Positions 15,395-23,458 of a stretch of DNA of 48,256 nucleotides are shown one piece after another; within the stretch, counting starts at the first letter, position 1, and each line of letters begins with the position of its first letter. The notes below the pieces were generated by a model, which ran no database searches, had not been told where the DNA came from, and worked only from the letters and a program-made list of their open reading frames with translations. The DNA is taken from NCBI GenBank assembly GCA_026415695.1, contig JAOAGP010000119.1:1-48256 (forward strand), read 5' to 3'. The stretch is from Thermodesulfovibrionales bacterium (lineage in GTDB: Bacteria; Nitrospirota; Thermodesulfovibrionia; Thermodesulfovibrionales; Dissulfurispiraceae). The position numbers and the translations under genes were made by a program.

Positions 15395-15754
15395 ATGAAG
15401 AGGATATTGATAATAGACGATGAGCCTGTAATACTATTGGGGTGCAAAAAGTCATTGACAAACGAGGGATTCACTGTTGATTGTGCAGAATCAGGGAAGG
15501 AAGGCATTGAGTTGTTTGATAAGAACAGACATGATTTGGTTGTCGTTGATTCAAGGATGCCTGAGATGGACGGATTTGAGGTCTTAAAAAGGATTAAGTT
15601 GATATCACCTAAAACACCTGTGGTAGTGATGTCGGGTTATAACTACAGAGAACATGTAAAAGAGGCTATCACTTGTGGGGCTTGCGGATATCTGAGCAAA
15701 CCGTTTACCCCTGAGGATTTAATCTGTATGATTGTTGAAAGTCTAAATGGTTGA
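15395..15754 (+). CDS. Single-domain response regulator (receiver only)
   Basis: 119 residues, a complete CheY-like receiver with no output domain. The acidic pair is in LIIDDEP (Asp8, Asp9), the phospho-acceptor is Asp52 in VVDSRMPEMDG, the Thr/Ser position is in VVVMSGY, and Lys is in YLSKPF. It lies 14 bases after the kinase. With no DNA-binding domain it must act by protein contact, for example in a phosphorelay or on an enzyme. Confidence 0.88.
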   Translation: MKRILIIDDEPVILLGCKKSLTNEGFTVDCAESGKEGIELFDKNRHDLVVVDSRMPEMDGFEVLKRIKLISPKTPVVVMSGYNYREHVKEAITCGACGYLSKPFTPEDLICMIVESLNG

Positions 15755-15944
15755 CTGCTTTAAGTGTTTACATTTTTATATCACACATCAGGTTGGCTTT
15801 CCATACGGTTGTAAAAGGATGGGTTTTAAGTCAAAAATCCTTCCTGCAAGTGAGGTGTTTAAGGCATCTGGCAAGGAGTGTTTAGGTTTTGAAGAAAAAA
15901 AGCCCAAAAAAGACAAAAATTTGTCTGACAATAGCAGGGTTTGA
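15747..15944 (+). CDS. Small conserved Cys protein (CxxC-FPYGC type)
   Basis: 65 residues. The pattern CFKCLHFYITHQVGFPYGC (residues 4-22) and then GFKSK, LPASEVF and a further Cys in KECLGF is that of a small conserved family seen in anaerobic proteobacteria and Nitrospirota, as far as I recall. Four cysteines suggest a bound metal, perhaps zinc. It overlaps the receiver by 8 bases and thiD by 56, so the lysine-rich last 18 residues share DNA with the start of thiD. Function is unknown. Confidence 0.6.
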   Translation: MVDCFKCLHFYITHQVGFPYGCKRMGFKSKILPASEVFKASGKECLGFEEKKPKKDKNLSDNSRV

Positions 15945-16686
15945 CCCAAGTGGTGGTGCAGGAATACAATCTGATATAAAGGTCTTTAAAAGACTTGGCT
16001 GTTATGGATTATCAGTAGCCACCACACTTACAATACAAAATACTCAAGGTGTGTTTGTTGTCCATCCAATAAAAGGTGAAATCATTTATAGACAATTAAA
16101 ACATCTGATACAGGATATTAATATAGATGCGATAAAGATTGGGATGTTGTATTCATCAGATGTAGTCAATGCGGTTTCAGATTTTTTATCCGAATGCCAT
16201 GTCAAAATAGTTGTCCTTGATACACCGATAATATCTTCTTCAGGAATGCCTTTAATAAACAAGTCTGCTATCGGATTGCTTAAAAAACAACTCATGCCCA
16301 AGGCAACCGTCATTACGCCAAACATCCCAGAGGCGGAAATCCTAACAGGCATTGAGATTAACAACCTGCAAGATATGAAAGATTGTGCAAGTTGTCTTCA
16401 TGATTTAGGCGCTGAAAATGTAGTTATCAAGGGCGGACATTTCAAACACGCAGATAAAAAGACAATAGATGTTGTATTTGACGGTAGTAGTTTTGAGATG
16501 ATAAGAGGCAATCTATATGCTGGAGAGTATCATGGCACAGGGTGTGCTTATTCATCTGGTCTTACAGCCTATCTTTGTAAAGACATCCCAATATTTGATG
16601 CAGCAAGAAAGGCAAGACATCTTGTCGTCTCTGCCATAAAATCTCACATCAAGATTGGTTTAGGGATGGGCATCCTTGACATCTGA
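15889..16686 (+). CDS. thiD: Hydroxymethylpyrimidine/phosphomethylpyrimidine kinase
   Basis: 265 residues of the ribokinase-like fold. ThiD phosphorylates HMP and HMP-P in thiamine pyrophosphate synthesis. Family features are the opening CLTIAGFDPSGGAGIQSDIK, IKIGMLYS, VITPNIPEAEILTG, VVIKGGH and the anion-hole/catalytic HGTGCAYSSGL. Translation appears to start at TTG 15889 with aaggag about 10 bases upstream; no in-frame ATG precedes the conserved core. Its 3' end overlaps the convergent rimO by 27 bases. No other thi gene and no TPP riboswitch are nearby. Confidence 0.93.
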   Translation: MKKKSPKKTKICLTIAGFDPSGGAGIQSDIKVFKRLGCYGLSVATTLTIQNTQGVFVVHPIKGEIIYRQLKHLIQDINIDAIKIGMLYSSDVVNAVSDFLSECHVKIVVLDTPIISSSGMPLINKSAIGLLKKQLMPKATVITPNIPEAEILTGIEINNLQDMKDCASCLHDLGAENVVIKGGHFKHADKKTIDVVFDGSSFEMIRGNLYAGEYHGTGCAYSSGLTAYLCKDIPIFDAARKARHLVVSAIKSHIKIGLGMGILDI

Positions 16687-18000
16687 TTTAACTATGCTTG
16701 CCAATAGGTCATACTCATAACAATCCTTTATCTTAACCTTTATCCTACTACCAATTTGTATGTCAAAGGGCATAACCTCATTTCTCAAGTCAATGATTGT
16801 TGCACCGTCTATTTCAGGTGCCTGAGAATCTAATCTTGCCAAGATGGAGTTTTCATCAATGTCATCTACCACCGCATCATATATCCTGCCAATGTATTCC
16901 TTATTTTTTTCATAGGATATCTCTGCCTGCACACCCATCAAGGTATCATATCTCTCAACCTTGAGTCTCTTTGGAACCTGACCCTTTAGGTTGTAAGCCT
17001 TCGTGTTTTCTTGAGGAGAGAATTCAAAAGTCCCTACCCTATCAAATCTCACCTCCTCTATAAAATCTATCAGCGAGTTAAAATCCTCTTGGGTTTCGGT
17101 CGGAAAACCAACGATGAAGGTAGTCCTTAAAGTAACACCGGGTATCTTCTTCCTGATATTTCTGATGAGTTTTAGGTATTCCTTCCTTGACCCTCTCCTA
17201 CCCATAAGCCTTAAGAGTCTATCTTCAGAGTGTTGCATAGGTATATCTAAATACTTGATTATCTTATCATTTTTAGCAACAATATCAATCAAATTGTCAT
17301 CAATGCCTGTTGGATTTAGATACATAAGACGCAATCTAAAGTCTGCATCTATGGCTGTAATATCATTTAGAAGATCAACCAATCTGTAATTGTTCAGGTC
17401 CTTACCGTATTCTGTAATGTCTTGACCGATAAGGATTATCTCCTTTATCCCCTTTTCAAGTGCATCTAAGACCTTTTTTAATATCCTGTCTTTATGAATA
17501 CTTCTAAACCTCCCCCGTATAGACGGGATGACACAAAATGTGCATGCCCTATCACATCCGTCAGCTATCTTTATGTATTCATAAGACATCACTTTATTAG
17601 AAGGTAGAAAGATAGTTTTTTTAGGATTTGTATTTCGTGCAGATTGTTGTAGGTATTGTAAGATTTGTTCCCCTTCAGCCACACCAAAGATGGCATCAAT
17701 CTCGGGTATCTCATTTAATATCTCATCCCTGTATCTCTGTGTCAGACATCCAAATACAACCACCCTTTGATACGATTGCTTATTAATAACAGCAGATAAT
17801 ATCTCATTTATAGATTCCTCTTTTGCCTTATCAATAAAACAACAGGTGTTTATGAGTATAAAATCAGCATCGTTTATTTCAGTATGGATAAACCCCGATG
17901 ACTCAAGCAAGAGTTTAACATCGCCCGAGTCAACTGTATTCTTTGGACAACCTAAAGTGATGATATGAAATCTTGTCTGTGTCAAGATATTAAAAGGCAT
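16660..18000 (-). CDS. rimO: Ribosomal protein uS12 methylthiotransferase
   Basis: About 446 residues. RimO is a radical-SAM enzyme with two 4Fe-4S clusters that methylthiolates an Asp of ribosomal protein S12. Domains in order are UPF0004 (ITLGCPKNTVDS, then NTCCFI and GCLTQRY), radical SAM with CDRACTFC in DGCDRACTFCVIPSIRG, and a C-terminal TRAM domain. SIRGRFRS and the LMYLNP region favour RimO over MiaB. I prefer ATG 18000; a GTG at 18021 would add seven residues but lies inside the hairpin 18001-18030. It is the last gene of mdh-ndk-rimO. Confidence 0.94.
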   Translation of the reverse strand: MPFNILTQTRFHIITLGCPKNTVDSGDVKLLLESSGFIHTEINDADFILINTCCFIDKAKEESINEILSAVINKQSYQRVVVFGCLTQRYRDEILNEIPEIDAIFGVAEGEQILQYLQQSARNTNPKKTIFLPSNKVMSYEYIKIADGCDRACTFCVIPSIRGRFRSIHKDRILKKVLDALEKGIKEIILIGQDITEYGKDLNNYRLVDLLNDITAIDADFRLRLMYLNPTGIDDNLIDIVAKNDKIIKYLDIPMQHSEDRLLRLMGRRGSRKEYLKLIRNIRKKIPGVTLRTTFIVGFPTETQEDFNSLIDFIEEVRFDRVGTFEFSPQENTKAYNLKGQVPKRLKVERYDTLMGVQAEISYEKNKEYIGRIYDAVVDDIDENSILARLDSQAPEIDGATIIDLRNEVMPFDIQIGSRIKVKIKDCYEYDLLASIVKSDVKDAHP

Positions 18001-18030
18001 TAGTTCCCCATGAATTTTCACGGGGAACTA
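18001..18030 (-). promoter_or_regulatory. Hairpin immediately before rimO
   Basis: tagttcccc (18001-18009) and ggggaacta (18022-18030) form a perfect 9-bp stem with a 12-base loop. On the mRNA it ends at the base before the ATG at 18000, and its 3' arm holds the only Shine-Dalgarno-like purines (ggggaa). It could mask rimO translation or act as a weak attenuator between ndk and rimO. There is no T-run after it, so it is not a typical terminator. Confidence 0.5.
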
Positions 18031-18035
18031 ACAAA

Positions 18036-18449
18036 CTAAAGTATCTCTAACTCTGAAAAGAAAAATGCTATCTCTGTCTTAGCGGTCTCTGGAGAGTCAG
18101 AACCGTGAACGATGTTTCTCTCAACATCCTGAGCAAAATCCCTTCTGATAGTTCCCGGCAGGGCGTTTGCTGGATTTGTAGCGCCCATGATGTCACGATT
18201 TTTTATAATAGCATCCTCTCCCTCAAGCACCATTACAATGATAGGTCCTTCTGACATAAAATCCGTCAAACTGTCATAAAACGGTCTTTCCTTATGAACG
18301 ATGTAAAACCTCTTTGCATCCTCTTTTGATAAAAAGACCTTCTTAATCGCAGCAATGCGAAGTCCATTTTTTTCAAACCGTGAGATTATCTCACCTATTA
18401 TATTCTTCTTCACACCATCTGGTTTTATTATTGAAAGTGTCCTCTGCAT
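18036..18449 (-). CDS. ndk: Nucleoside diphosphate kinase
   Basis: 137 residues, normal length. Ndk passes the gamma-phosphate of NTPs to NDPs through a phospho-histidine. Seen here are the opening [15 protein letters not shown], the [14 protein letters not shown] loop, and His115 in [12 protein letters not shown]. It lies 5 bases after mdh in the same operon. Confidence 0.97.
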   Translation of the reverse strand: MQRTLSIIKPDGVKKNIIGEIISRFEKNGLRIAAIKKVFLSKEDAKRFYIVHKERPFYDSLTDFMSEGPIIVMVLEGEDAIIKNRDIMGATNPANALPGTIRRDFAQDVERNIVHGSDSPETAKTEIAFFFSELEIL

Positions 18450-18454
18450 CCTGA

Positions 18455-19393
18455 TTATTTTGCCTCCATAGTCTCTAATTTTTGGACGAGATCCTTTACA
18501 GCATTAAACGACTTTTCAAAATCCTGCTTTTCCTGCTCATTTAATGGTAGTTCCACTATCTTTTCAACACCATTTTTCCCTAATACTACTGGCACACCAG
18601 CATAGTAGCCTTTTAATCCATACTCTCCATCAAGATATGCCGAACAGGGTAGAAGTCTCTTTTCATCAAGTATCACAGACTTGACCATCTGGAATGTTGA
18701 GGCAGCAGGCGCATAAAAAGCACTGCCTGTTTTTAGCAAGCCCACTATCTCTGCCCCTCCGTTCTTTGTTCTTTCAATGAGTTTGTCTATCTTCTCTTTT
18801 GAAAGGAGATGGATTATTGATATCCCTTTTGCTGTGGTGAATCTTGGCATAGGAACCATTTGGTCTCCGTGCCCACCCATGACTAATGCCTCTATATCCT
18901 CTGGTGCGATACCAAGTTCCCAAGCAACAAATGTCCTAAACCTTGCTGAATCAAGGATGCCACCCATACCGATTATCCTGTTTGGGTTAAATCCAGTAAC
19001 CTTAAGCGTCATCTGAGCCATAACATCCATAGGATTTGTAACTACAATATAGATAGCGTCCTTTGAGACACTACAGGTATTTTTTGCCACATCACCTACA
19101 ACCTTTGCATTTGCTGCTAAAAGATCATCCCTGCTCATACCCGGCTTCCTTGGGAAACCAGCAGTAATAACCACGACATCCGAGTCTGCGGTGTCCTTGT
19201 AGTCATTTGTTCCTATCACCTTTACAGAACTACCCCACAAAGGACAAGCCTCCGACAAGTCAAGAGCCTTGCCTTGTGGCACCCCTTCTACTATATCAAA
19301 CAAGACCACATCGGCAAGTCCGCTATGAACTACCAATTGGGCAAGTGAAGCCCCGACATTTCCTGCACCAATTATTGATACCTTCTTCTTCAC
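18455..19393 (-). CDS. mdh: Malate dehydrogenase (LDH-like type)
   Basis: 312 residues. It oxidises malate to oxaloacetate with NAD. The Rossmann motif is [10 protein letters not shown] (residues 9-18), the substrate loop is [13 protein letters not shown] with Arg82 and Arg88 (Arg at the discriminating position favours malate over lactate), and the catalytic His is in [11 protein letters not shown]. Translation starts at GTG 19393 with gaggagg about 8 bases upstream. With the citrate synthase-like gene at 21685 it may feed a partial TCA cycle. Confidence 0.95.
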   Translation of the reverse strand: MKKKVSIIGAGNVGASLAQLVVHSGLADVVLFDIVEGVPQGKALDLSEACPLWGSSVKVIGTNDYKDTADSDVVVITAGFPRKPGMSRDDLLAANAKVVGDVAKNTCSVSKDAIYIVVTNPMDVMAQMTLKVTGFNPNRIIGMGGILDSARFRTFVAWELGIAPEDIEALVMGGHGDQMVPMPRFTTAKGISIIHLLSKEKIDKLIERTKNGGAEIVGLLKTGSAFYAPAASTFQMVKSVILDEKRLLPCSAYLDGEYGLKGYYAGVPVVLGKNGVEKIVELPLNEQEKQDFEKSFNAVKDLVQKLETMEAK

Positions 19394-19473
19394 TAAATCA
19401 GCCTCCTCATTTTAGATTGACTTGGTAACTACTTATAAATTCCCAAAGATTAGCCTATTGCCAAAACTATCGT

Positions 19474-19959
19474 TTATCCCTCTACTATAGATCTTTCTTC
19501 CCACATGAACCAGTTCCCAGTGTCCTTAAGGAAATTGTAGGTATTTGAAAACACCTTGAAATGCTCCTCTTCCTCTTGGGCAAGGGTCTTAAAAAGATTC
19601 TTTTCAGCATCAGTGTTGAGGCTATCCATGTGTTTGATGTAAAAGTTCTTCCCTTCAGCCTCCATCTCCATGGCTATCTTAAATGCCTCAAGGTCATCAT
19701 TTGACGCACTTATCCTCTGCATCATCTTGTCCTTCATATCCTCAAAAACTGTTTTTATGTTTTGCATTGGATGAGTATCGGCTATCTTTATTGATAATCC
19801 TTTAAGCAAGTCTGACAACATCTGGAGATGTCTTTTTTCATCCTCAACGATGCTTAAAAACATCTGCTTACCGACAGGATGGGATGTTTTCTCCGATGCC
19901 TCTTTGTAAAACTTTATAGCATCCGTTTCCATTTTTGTTGCAATCTCTATTGCACTCAT
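19474..19959 (-). CDS. Ferritin-like/rubrerythrin-type diiron protein
   Basis: 161 residues of a four-helix bundle. Paired ligand motifs are visible: Glu in TKMETDAIKFY, ExxH in VEDEKRHLQM (about 38-47), Glu in EMEAEGKNFY and ExxH in EEEEEHF (about 126-133). These are the carboxylate/His diiron site of rubrerythrin-like peroxidases. It lacks the rubredoxin tail, but a separate rubredoxin gene lies 12 bases upstream at 19972, so the electron donor is encoded as its own protein. The likely role is peroxide removal in an anaerobe. Confidence 0.85.
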   Translation of the reverse strand: MSAIEIATKMETDAIKFYKEASEKTSHPVGKQMFLSIVEDEKRHLQMLSDLLKGLSIKIADTHPMQNIKTVFEDMKDKMMQRISASNDDLEAFKIAMEMEAEGKNFYIKHMDSLNTDAEKNLFKTLAQEEEEHFKVFSNTYNFLKDTGNWFMWEERSIVEG

Positions 19960-19971
19960 TATCCCCTCCTC

Positions 19972-20130
19972 TTATATCTTGTCAAACATGTCTTTTGTAG
20001 CACCACATACCGGACAACTCCAATCATCAGGCAGATTCTCAAATGCCGTCCCTGCTGCCACACCATTGTCAGGATCTCCGTAAGCAGGATCATACACATA
20101 ACCACACACACTACATTTGTACTTGCTCAT
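19972..20130 (-). CDS. Rubredoxin
   Basis: 52 residues, standard size. Two CxxC knuckles, CSVCGY (about 6-11) and CPVCGA (about 39-44), bind one iron. [26 protein letters not shown] is split around the usual rubredoxin linker. ATG 20130 is chosen over the upstream frame start because cctcc (the complement of ggagg) lies 10 bases before it and rubredoxins begin at this Met. It transfers electrons, probably to the ferritin-like protein downstream. Confidence 0.95.
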   Translation of the reverse strand: MSKYKCSVCGYVYDPAYGDPDNGVAAGTAFENLPDDWSCPVCGATKDMFDKI

Positions 20131-20210
20131 CGTCTTTAACCTCCTTATTTGTTTTTTTGCTACATATAATTTAAACAATTATCAAACAATCTGTCCAAAT
20201 CCAAAAAAAA

Positions 20211-21530
20211 TCATGGCTGTGTCCCATCACTTGATTCTTGTTTTATGAGTTCTAATCTCACCTTTGATATCCTCTGCCCCACCATCTCTAACACCTTGAT
20301 GGTTTTGTCAGGTAGATTAATTACATCCCCAGTCTTTGGTATCCTCTGAAGATGTGTTACTATGAAACCACCCAATGTGTCATATTCATCAGAGGTTGGG
20401 ATTTCTATACCATAATCATCGTTTAGATCATTTACATTGATTGATGCATCTATTATAAATGAACCGTCTGATATTCTGATAACAGGGCTTTCAGTATCAT
20501 ACTCATCCCTAATCTCGCCAACAATCTCTTCAATCAGATCCTCAAGTGTTACAATCCCAGATACTGCGCCGTATTCATCTATAACTATTGCCATGTGCAT
20601 CCTCTTTTTTTGCATCTCCCTTAATAGATTACTTATCTTCATGGTCTCTGGGATAAAATAAGGGGATTTCAGTATTCTATGAAGGATTATAGGGACTCCC
20701 GGCGTATAAACATTGTAAAAGTCTTTGGCATAAAGTATGCCTCTTATGTCGTTAATATCCTTGCCAACCACAGGATACCGCGAAAACTTCTCCTCACTGA
20801 TTATCTGCTTTATCTCATCAGACGACATGTTGACATTGATCGTTACCATTTGAGTATTTGGCACCATTACCTCCTTCACAGAGGTATCAGCAAACTCAAA
20901 GACACTGTGTATCAACTCCTTTTCACCTGATTCAAAAACCCCTTGTTGACGCCCTTCTTCAAGAAGTATTTTGACTTCCTCTTCGGAAATATGACTCTTT
21001 TCATAACTGGTGGTCTTGCCAAAGGGCTTTAAGATAAAATTTGTTGAATTCGTTAAAGCCTTTATGAAAATACCAGCAATGCTTGAAAACCTTTCAATAA
21101 ATGGCGCAAAGAACAGACCAATCCCTTCTGGTCTGCTTAAGGCAATGGTTTTAGGTATCAATTCGCCAAAGATTAATGAAAAGTAGGTTATTAAAATAAC
21201 TACAAAACCTATTGCTATTGCCTCGCTTGCATGGGATATAAAAGGTATTGGTAACTCACTTAAGATAGGTTTAATCACCTCAACTGCTATTGCACCACCT
21301 ATAGCAGAGGCAATTGCCCCAGCAAGTGTTACCCCAATTTGAATGGTGGCAAGGAAATGCTCGGGATTTTCCCTTAATTTCTTTAATATTTTTGCATTTT
21401 CCTTTCCTTCTTCAACAAGTTGATTCAATCTTGAGCGTCTTATTGTGACTACTGCAATCTCTGCTGCAGCAAAAAAACCGTTAAAAAGTATGAAAATCCC
21501 TATGAGTAAGATATCAAACCACAAAGACAT
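20211..21530 (-). CDS. CNNM/CorC-like membrane protein (hemolysin family)
   Basis: 439 residues. The order is an N-terminal DUF21 membrane domain (about 1-190, three to four helices; FNGFFAAAEIAVVTIRRSRL), two CBS domains (about 205-330; VMVPNTQMVTI, then VIDEYGAVSGIVTLEDLIEEIVGEI) and a C-terminal CorC/HlyC domain (about 345-430). Proteins of this kind transport or regulate Mg2+ or Co2+; the hemolysin name is historic. It is a single gene, with an inverted repeat upstream at 21567-21587. Confidence 0.92.
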   Translation of the reverse strand: MSLWFDILLIGIFILFNGFFAAAEIAVVTIRRSRLNQLVEEGKENAKILKKLRENPEHFLATIQIGVTLAGAIASAIGGAIAVEVIKPILSELPIPFISHASEAIAIGFVVILITYFSLIFGELIPKTIALSRPEGIGLFFAPFIERFSSIAGIFIKALTNSTNFILKPFGKTTSYEKSHISEEEVKILLEEGRQQGVFESGEKELIHSVFEFADTSVKEVMVPNTQMVTINVNMSSDEIKQIISEEKFSRYPVVGKDINDIRGILYAKDFYNVYTPGVPIILHRILKSPYFIPETMKISNLLREMQKKRMHMAIVIDEYGAVSGIVTLEDLIEEIVGEIRDEYDTESPVIRISDGSFIIDASINVNDLNDDYGIEIPTSDEYDTLGGFIVTHLQRIPKTGDVINLPDKTIKVLEMVGQRISKVRLELIKQESSDGTQP

Positions 21531-21566
21531 GTTTTATAACCGATGGCAATTTATTGGGGTTTTTCG

Positions 21567-21587
21567 GAAAAAAGTGTAACTTTTTTC
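21567..21587. repeat. 9-bp inverted repeat upstream of the CNNM gene
   Basis: gaaaaaagt and acttttttc flank a 3-base loop. It is 37 bases before the CNNM start on the minus strand. On that strand the second arm ends in a run of Ts, so it could be a terminator for readthrough from 21685 or an operator. Confidence 0.4.
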
Positions 21588-21638
21588 GGTCTGTATCCAT
21601 GTTAATTAGATTATATCATATTAAAGGTTTGGTAAACA

Positions 21639-21675
21639 TTGGAGGTTTGAGAAATCTTCATTCTCAAACCTCCAA
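21639..21675 (-). terminator. Strong hairpin after the citrate synthase-like gene
   Basis: ttggaggtttgagaa (21639-21653) pairs perfectly with ttctcaaacctccaa (21661-21675) around a 7-base loop. It lies 10 bases past the stop of the gene ending at 21685. Only a short T-rich tail follows on the minus strand, but stem strength and position fit a transcription end. Confidence 0.7.
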
Positions 21676-21684
21676 ATTGTTATC

Positions 21685-22923
21685 TTAAGGATTTACTGTA
21701 AGTATCTTTCTAACTACTTCAGGATAGTGTGCAATGAACCTTAGTTCATCATCTGTGAGAGGTTTTTGTGTATGAAGGTTTGCAAACTGCACAAGCTCAA
21801 GGACATTTCTTGCCTCTGCATCGTCATGGAATTCTATTCCTAATTTACTGTAAACATGTCTAAAGCCTTTTATACCACCATATGCACCAGTGGTAATCAC
21901 CCTCCCTGTTTCAAGGAGGTCTGGCTCACCTCTACCAACATCTTCAGGATCGTAGAGTTCATAGTTTCTTCTGTCTTTTAATGCCCCGTCTGCATGTATG
22001 CCAGACTCGTGGGCAAATGCGTTTGCCCCCACACCCGGTTGTTTAATCGGTATAGGGATGCCAAAGGCATATGATGCGTATCTGGCTATCTTCCAAGCCT
22101 TTTTGAGATCAACATGCGGATCCAACTGTATCTTTTCTTTCAAACCATGAGAATACTTAAGGGCAAGTATTGTGGATACTAAATCACAGTTTCCAGCCCT
22201 TTCCCCCATTCCATTGATTGTTACATTGATATAAGAATCCACACCTGCCTCAATGGTTGCCTGTGCACCAGAAACAGACACTGCTTCTGCCATCCCTAAA
22301 TCATTGTGACAGTGCATTTCAATCGGGAACTTTGTTGCATATGCAATAGCCTTTATCCTCTCGTATATAGTAATCGGGTCGTCTGCACCTAATGTATCAC
22401 AATATCTGAATCTGTCTGCACCAGCCTCCTTACCCACAAGTATAAACTCTATGAGCTTGTCTAACTCAGTTCTTGATGCATCTTCAGCATTTACCCCAAT
22501 GGTCTCTATACCTAAATCCTTTGCAACGGTGATTGCCTCCTTCACAGTCCCCAATATCTCTTTCCACGATTTTTTCCCCTGAAATTTACCCTTCAACATG
22601 ATATCCGATGTTGACATTGAGACATTCATGTGTTTTAGGTCTGGACAGTTTTTTAGGCTCAATCTTACATCATCTGCTATTGCCCTACACCAACCTTCAA
22701 GATGGATTCTCTTCATTACCCCCATCTTTGCAAGTTCTAAATTTGCATTGATGTAATTTATCTCATGCTTGAGGGTCGGGAAACCCACCTCACTCTGATA
22801 TATCCCCATTTCATCAAGGTAGATGTTTATCATCGTTTTGGATAATTTGGGTAATAATATCCTTGATGTTTGCACCCCATCTCTATTTGTAACATCTACA
22901 AGATAAACCATATTATTTGCCAT
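21685..22923 (-). CDS. Homocitrate/isopropylmalate/Re-citrate synthase family
   Basis: 412 residues, a TIM-barrel acyl-CoA condensing enzyme. Metal and catalytic motifs are visible: VTNRDGVQTSR (residues 11-21) and EMHCHNDLGMAEA (about 205-217) with the His-x-His pair, NGMGERAGNCDL, and HESGIHADG near 320. It is shorter than LeuA and lacks the C-terminal LeuA allosteric domain. DVTNRDGVQTSR and YLDEMGIYQSEVGFPT resemble, from memory, clostridial-type Re-citrate synthases. The link to ilvBH (3 bases upstream) instead suggests isopropylmalate or citramalate synthesis. Sequence alone does not settle the substrate. Confidence 0.85.
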   Translation of the reverse strand: MANNMVYLVDVTNRDGVQTSRILLPKLSKTMINIYLDEMGIYQSEVGFPTLKHEINYINANLELAKMGVMKRIHLEGWCRAIADDVRLSLKNCPDLKHMNVSMSTSDIMLKGKFQGKKSWKEILGTVKEAITVAKDLGIETIGVNAEDASRTELDKLIEFILVGKEAGADRFRYCDTLGADDPITIYERIKAIAYATKFPIEMHCHNDLGMAEAVSVSGAQATIEAGVDSYINVTINGMGERAGNCDLVSTILALKYSHGLKEKIQLDPHVDLKKAWKIARYASYAFGIPIPIKQPGVGANAFAHESGIHADGALKDRRNYELYDPEDVGRGEPDLLETGRVITTGAYGGIKGFRHVYSKLGIEFHDDAEARNVLELVQFANLHTQKPLTDDELRFIAHYPEVVRKILTVNP

Positions 22924-22926
22924 TTT

Positions 22927-23424
22927 TTAACCTCCTGTCTTTTTCTTGGCTATCTCTCTTGCAATAGCCACTTTTCCTGTTCTTACAAACTCCTTTATAC
23001 CCATCGGTTTCATCAACTCAATGAATGCCTCAATCTTTTTGTTATCACCTGTTATCTCAATTGTATAAGTCGTTTGGCTTGAATCTACTACCCTGCCTCT
23101 AAAAATCTCTGCAATCCTTAAAACCTCCGATTTAGCCTCCTGCCTTGGTGCAACCTTTACAAGTATCATCTCCCTTTCAACATGGTCAAGTTCTGTGAGG
23201 TCAGTAACCTTGATTACATCAATCAACTTGTTGAGTTGTTTTGTTATCTGCTCTATTATCCAGTCATCCCCTGTAGTAACTATAGTCATCACTGATATCT
23301 GCGGATCAATAGTCTCCCCTACTGATAAACTCTCAATGTTATAACCTCTTCCACTAAAAAGACCTGCTACCCTTGATAAAACACCAAATTTATTCTCCAC
23401 AAGCACAGAAATTATGTGTCTCAC
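22927..23424 (-). CDS. ilvH: Acetolactate synthase small subunit
   Basis: 165 residues. The regulatory subunit binds valine through an N-terminal ACT domain ([21 protein letters not shown] opens it) followed by the ALS small-subunit C-terminal domain (about 85-160). It lies between ilvB and the citrate synthase-like gene, with gaggaggg before its ATG. It activates and confers feedback control on IlvB. Confidence 0.95.
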   Translation of the reverse strand: MRHIISVLVENKFGVLSRVAGLFSGRGYNIESLSVGETIDPQISVMTIVTTGDDWIIEQITKQLNKLIDVIKVTDLTELDHVEREMILVKVAPRQEAKSEVLRIAEIFRGRVVDSSQTTYTIEITGDNKKIEAFIELMKPMGIKEFVRTGKVAIAREIAKKKTGG

Positions 23425-23458
23425 TTAGTATCCCTCCTCATTTATTTAGATACATTGA

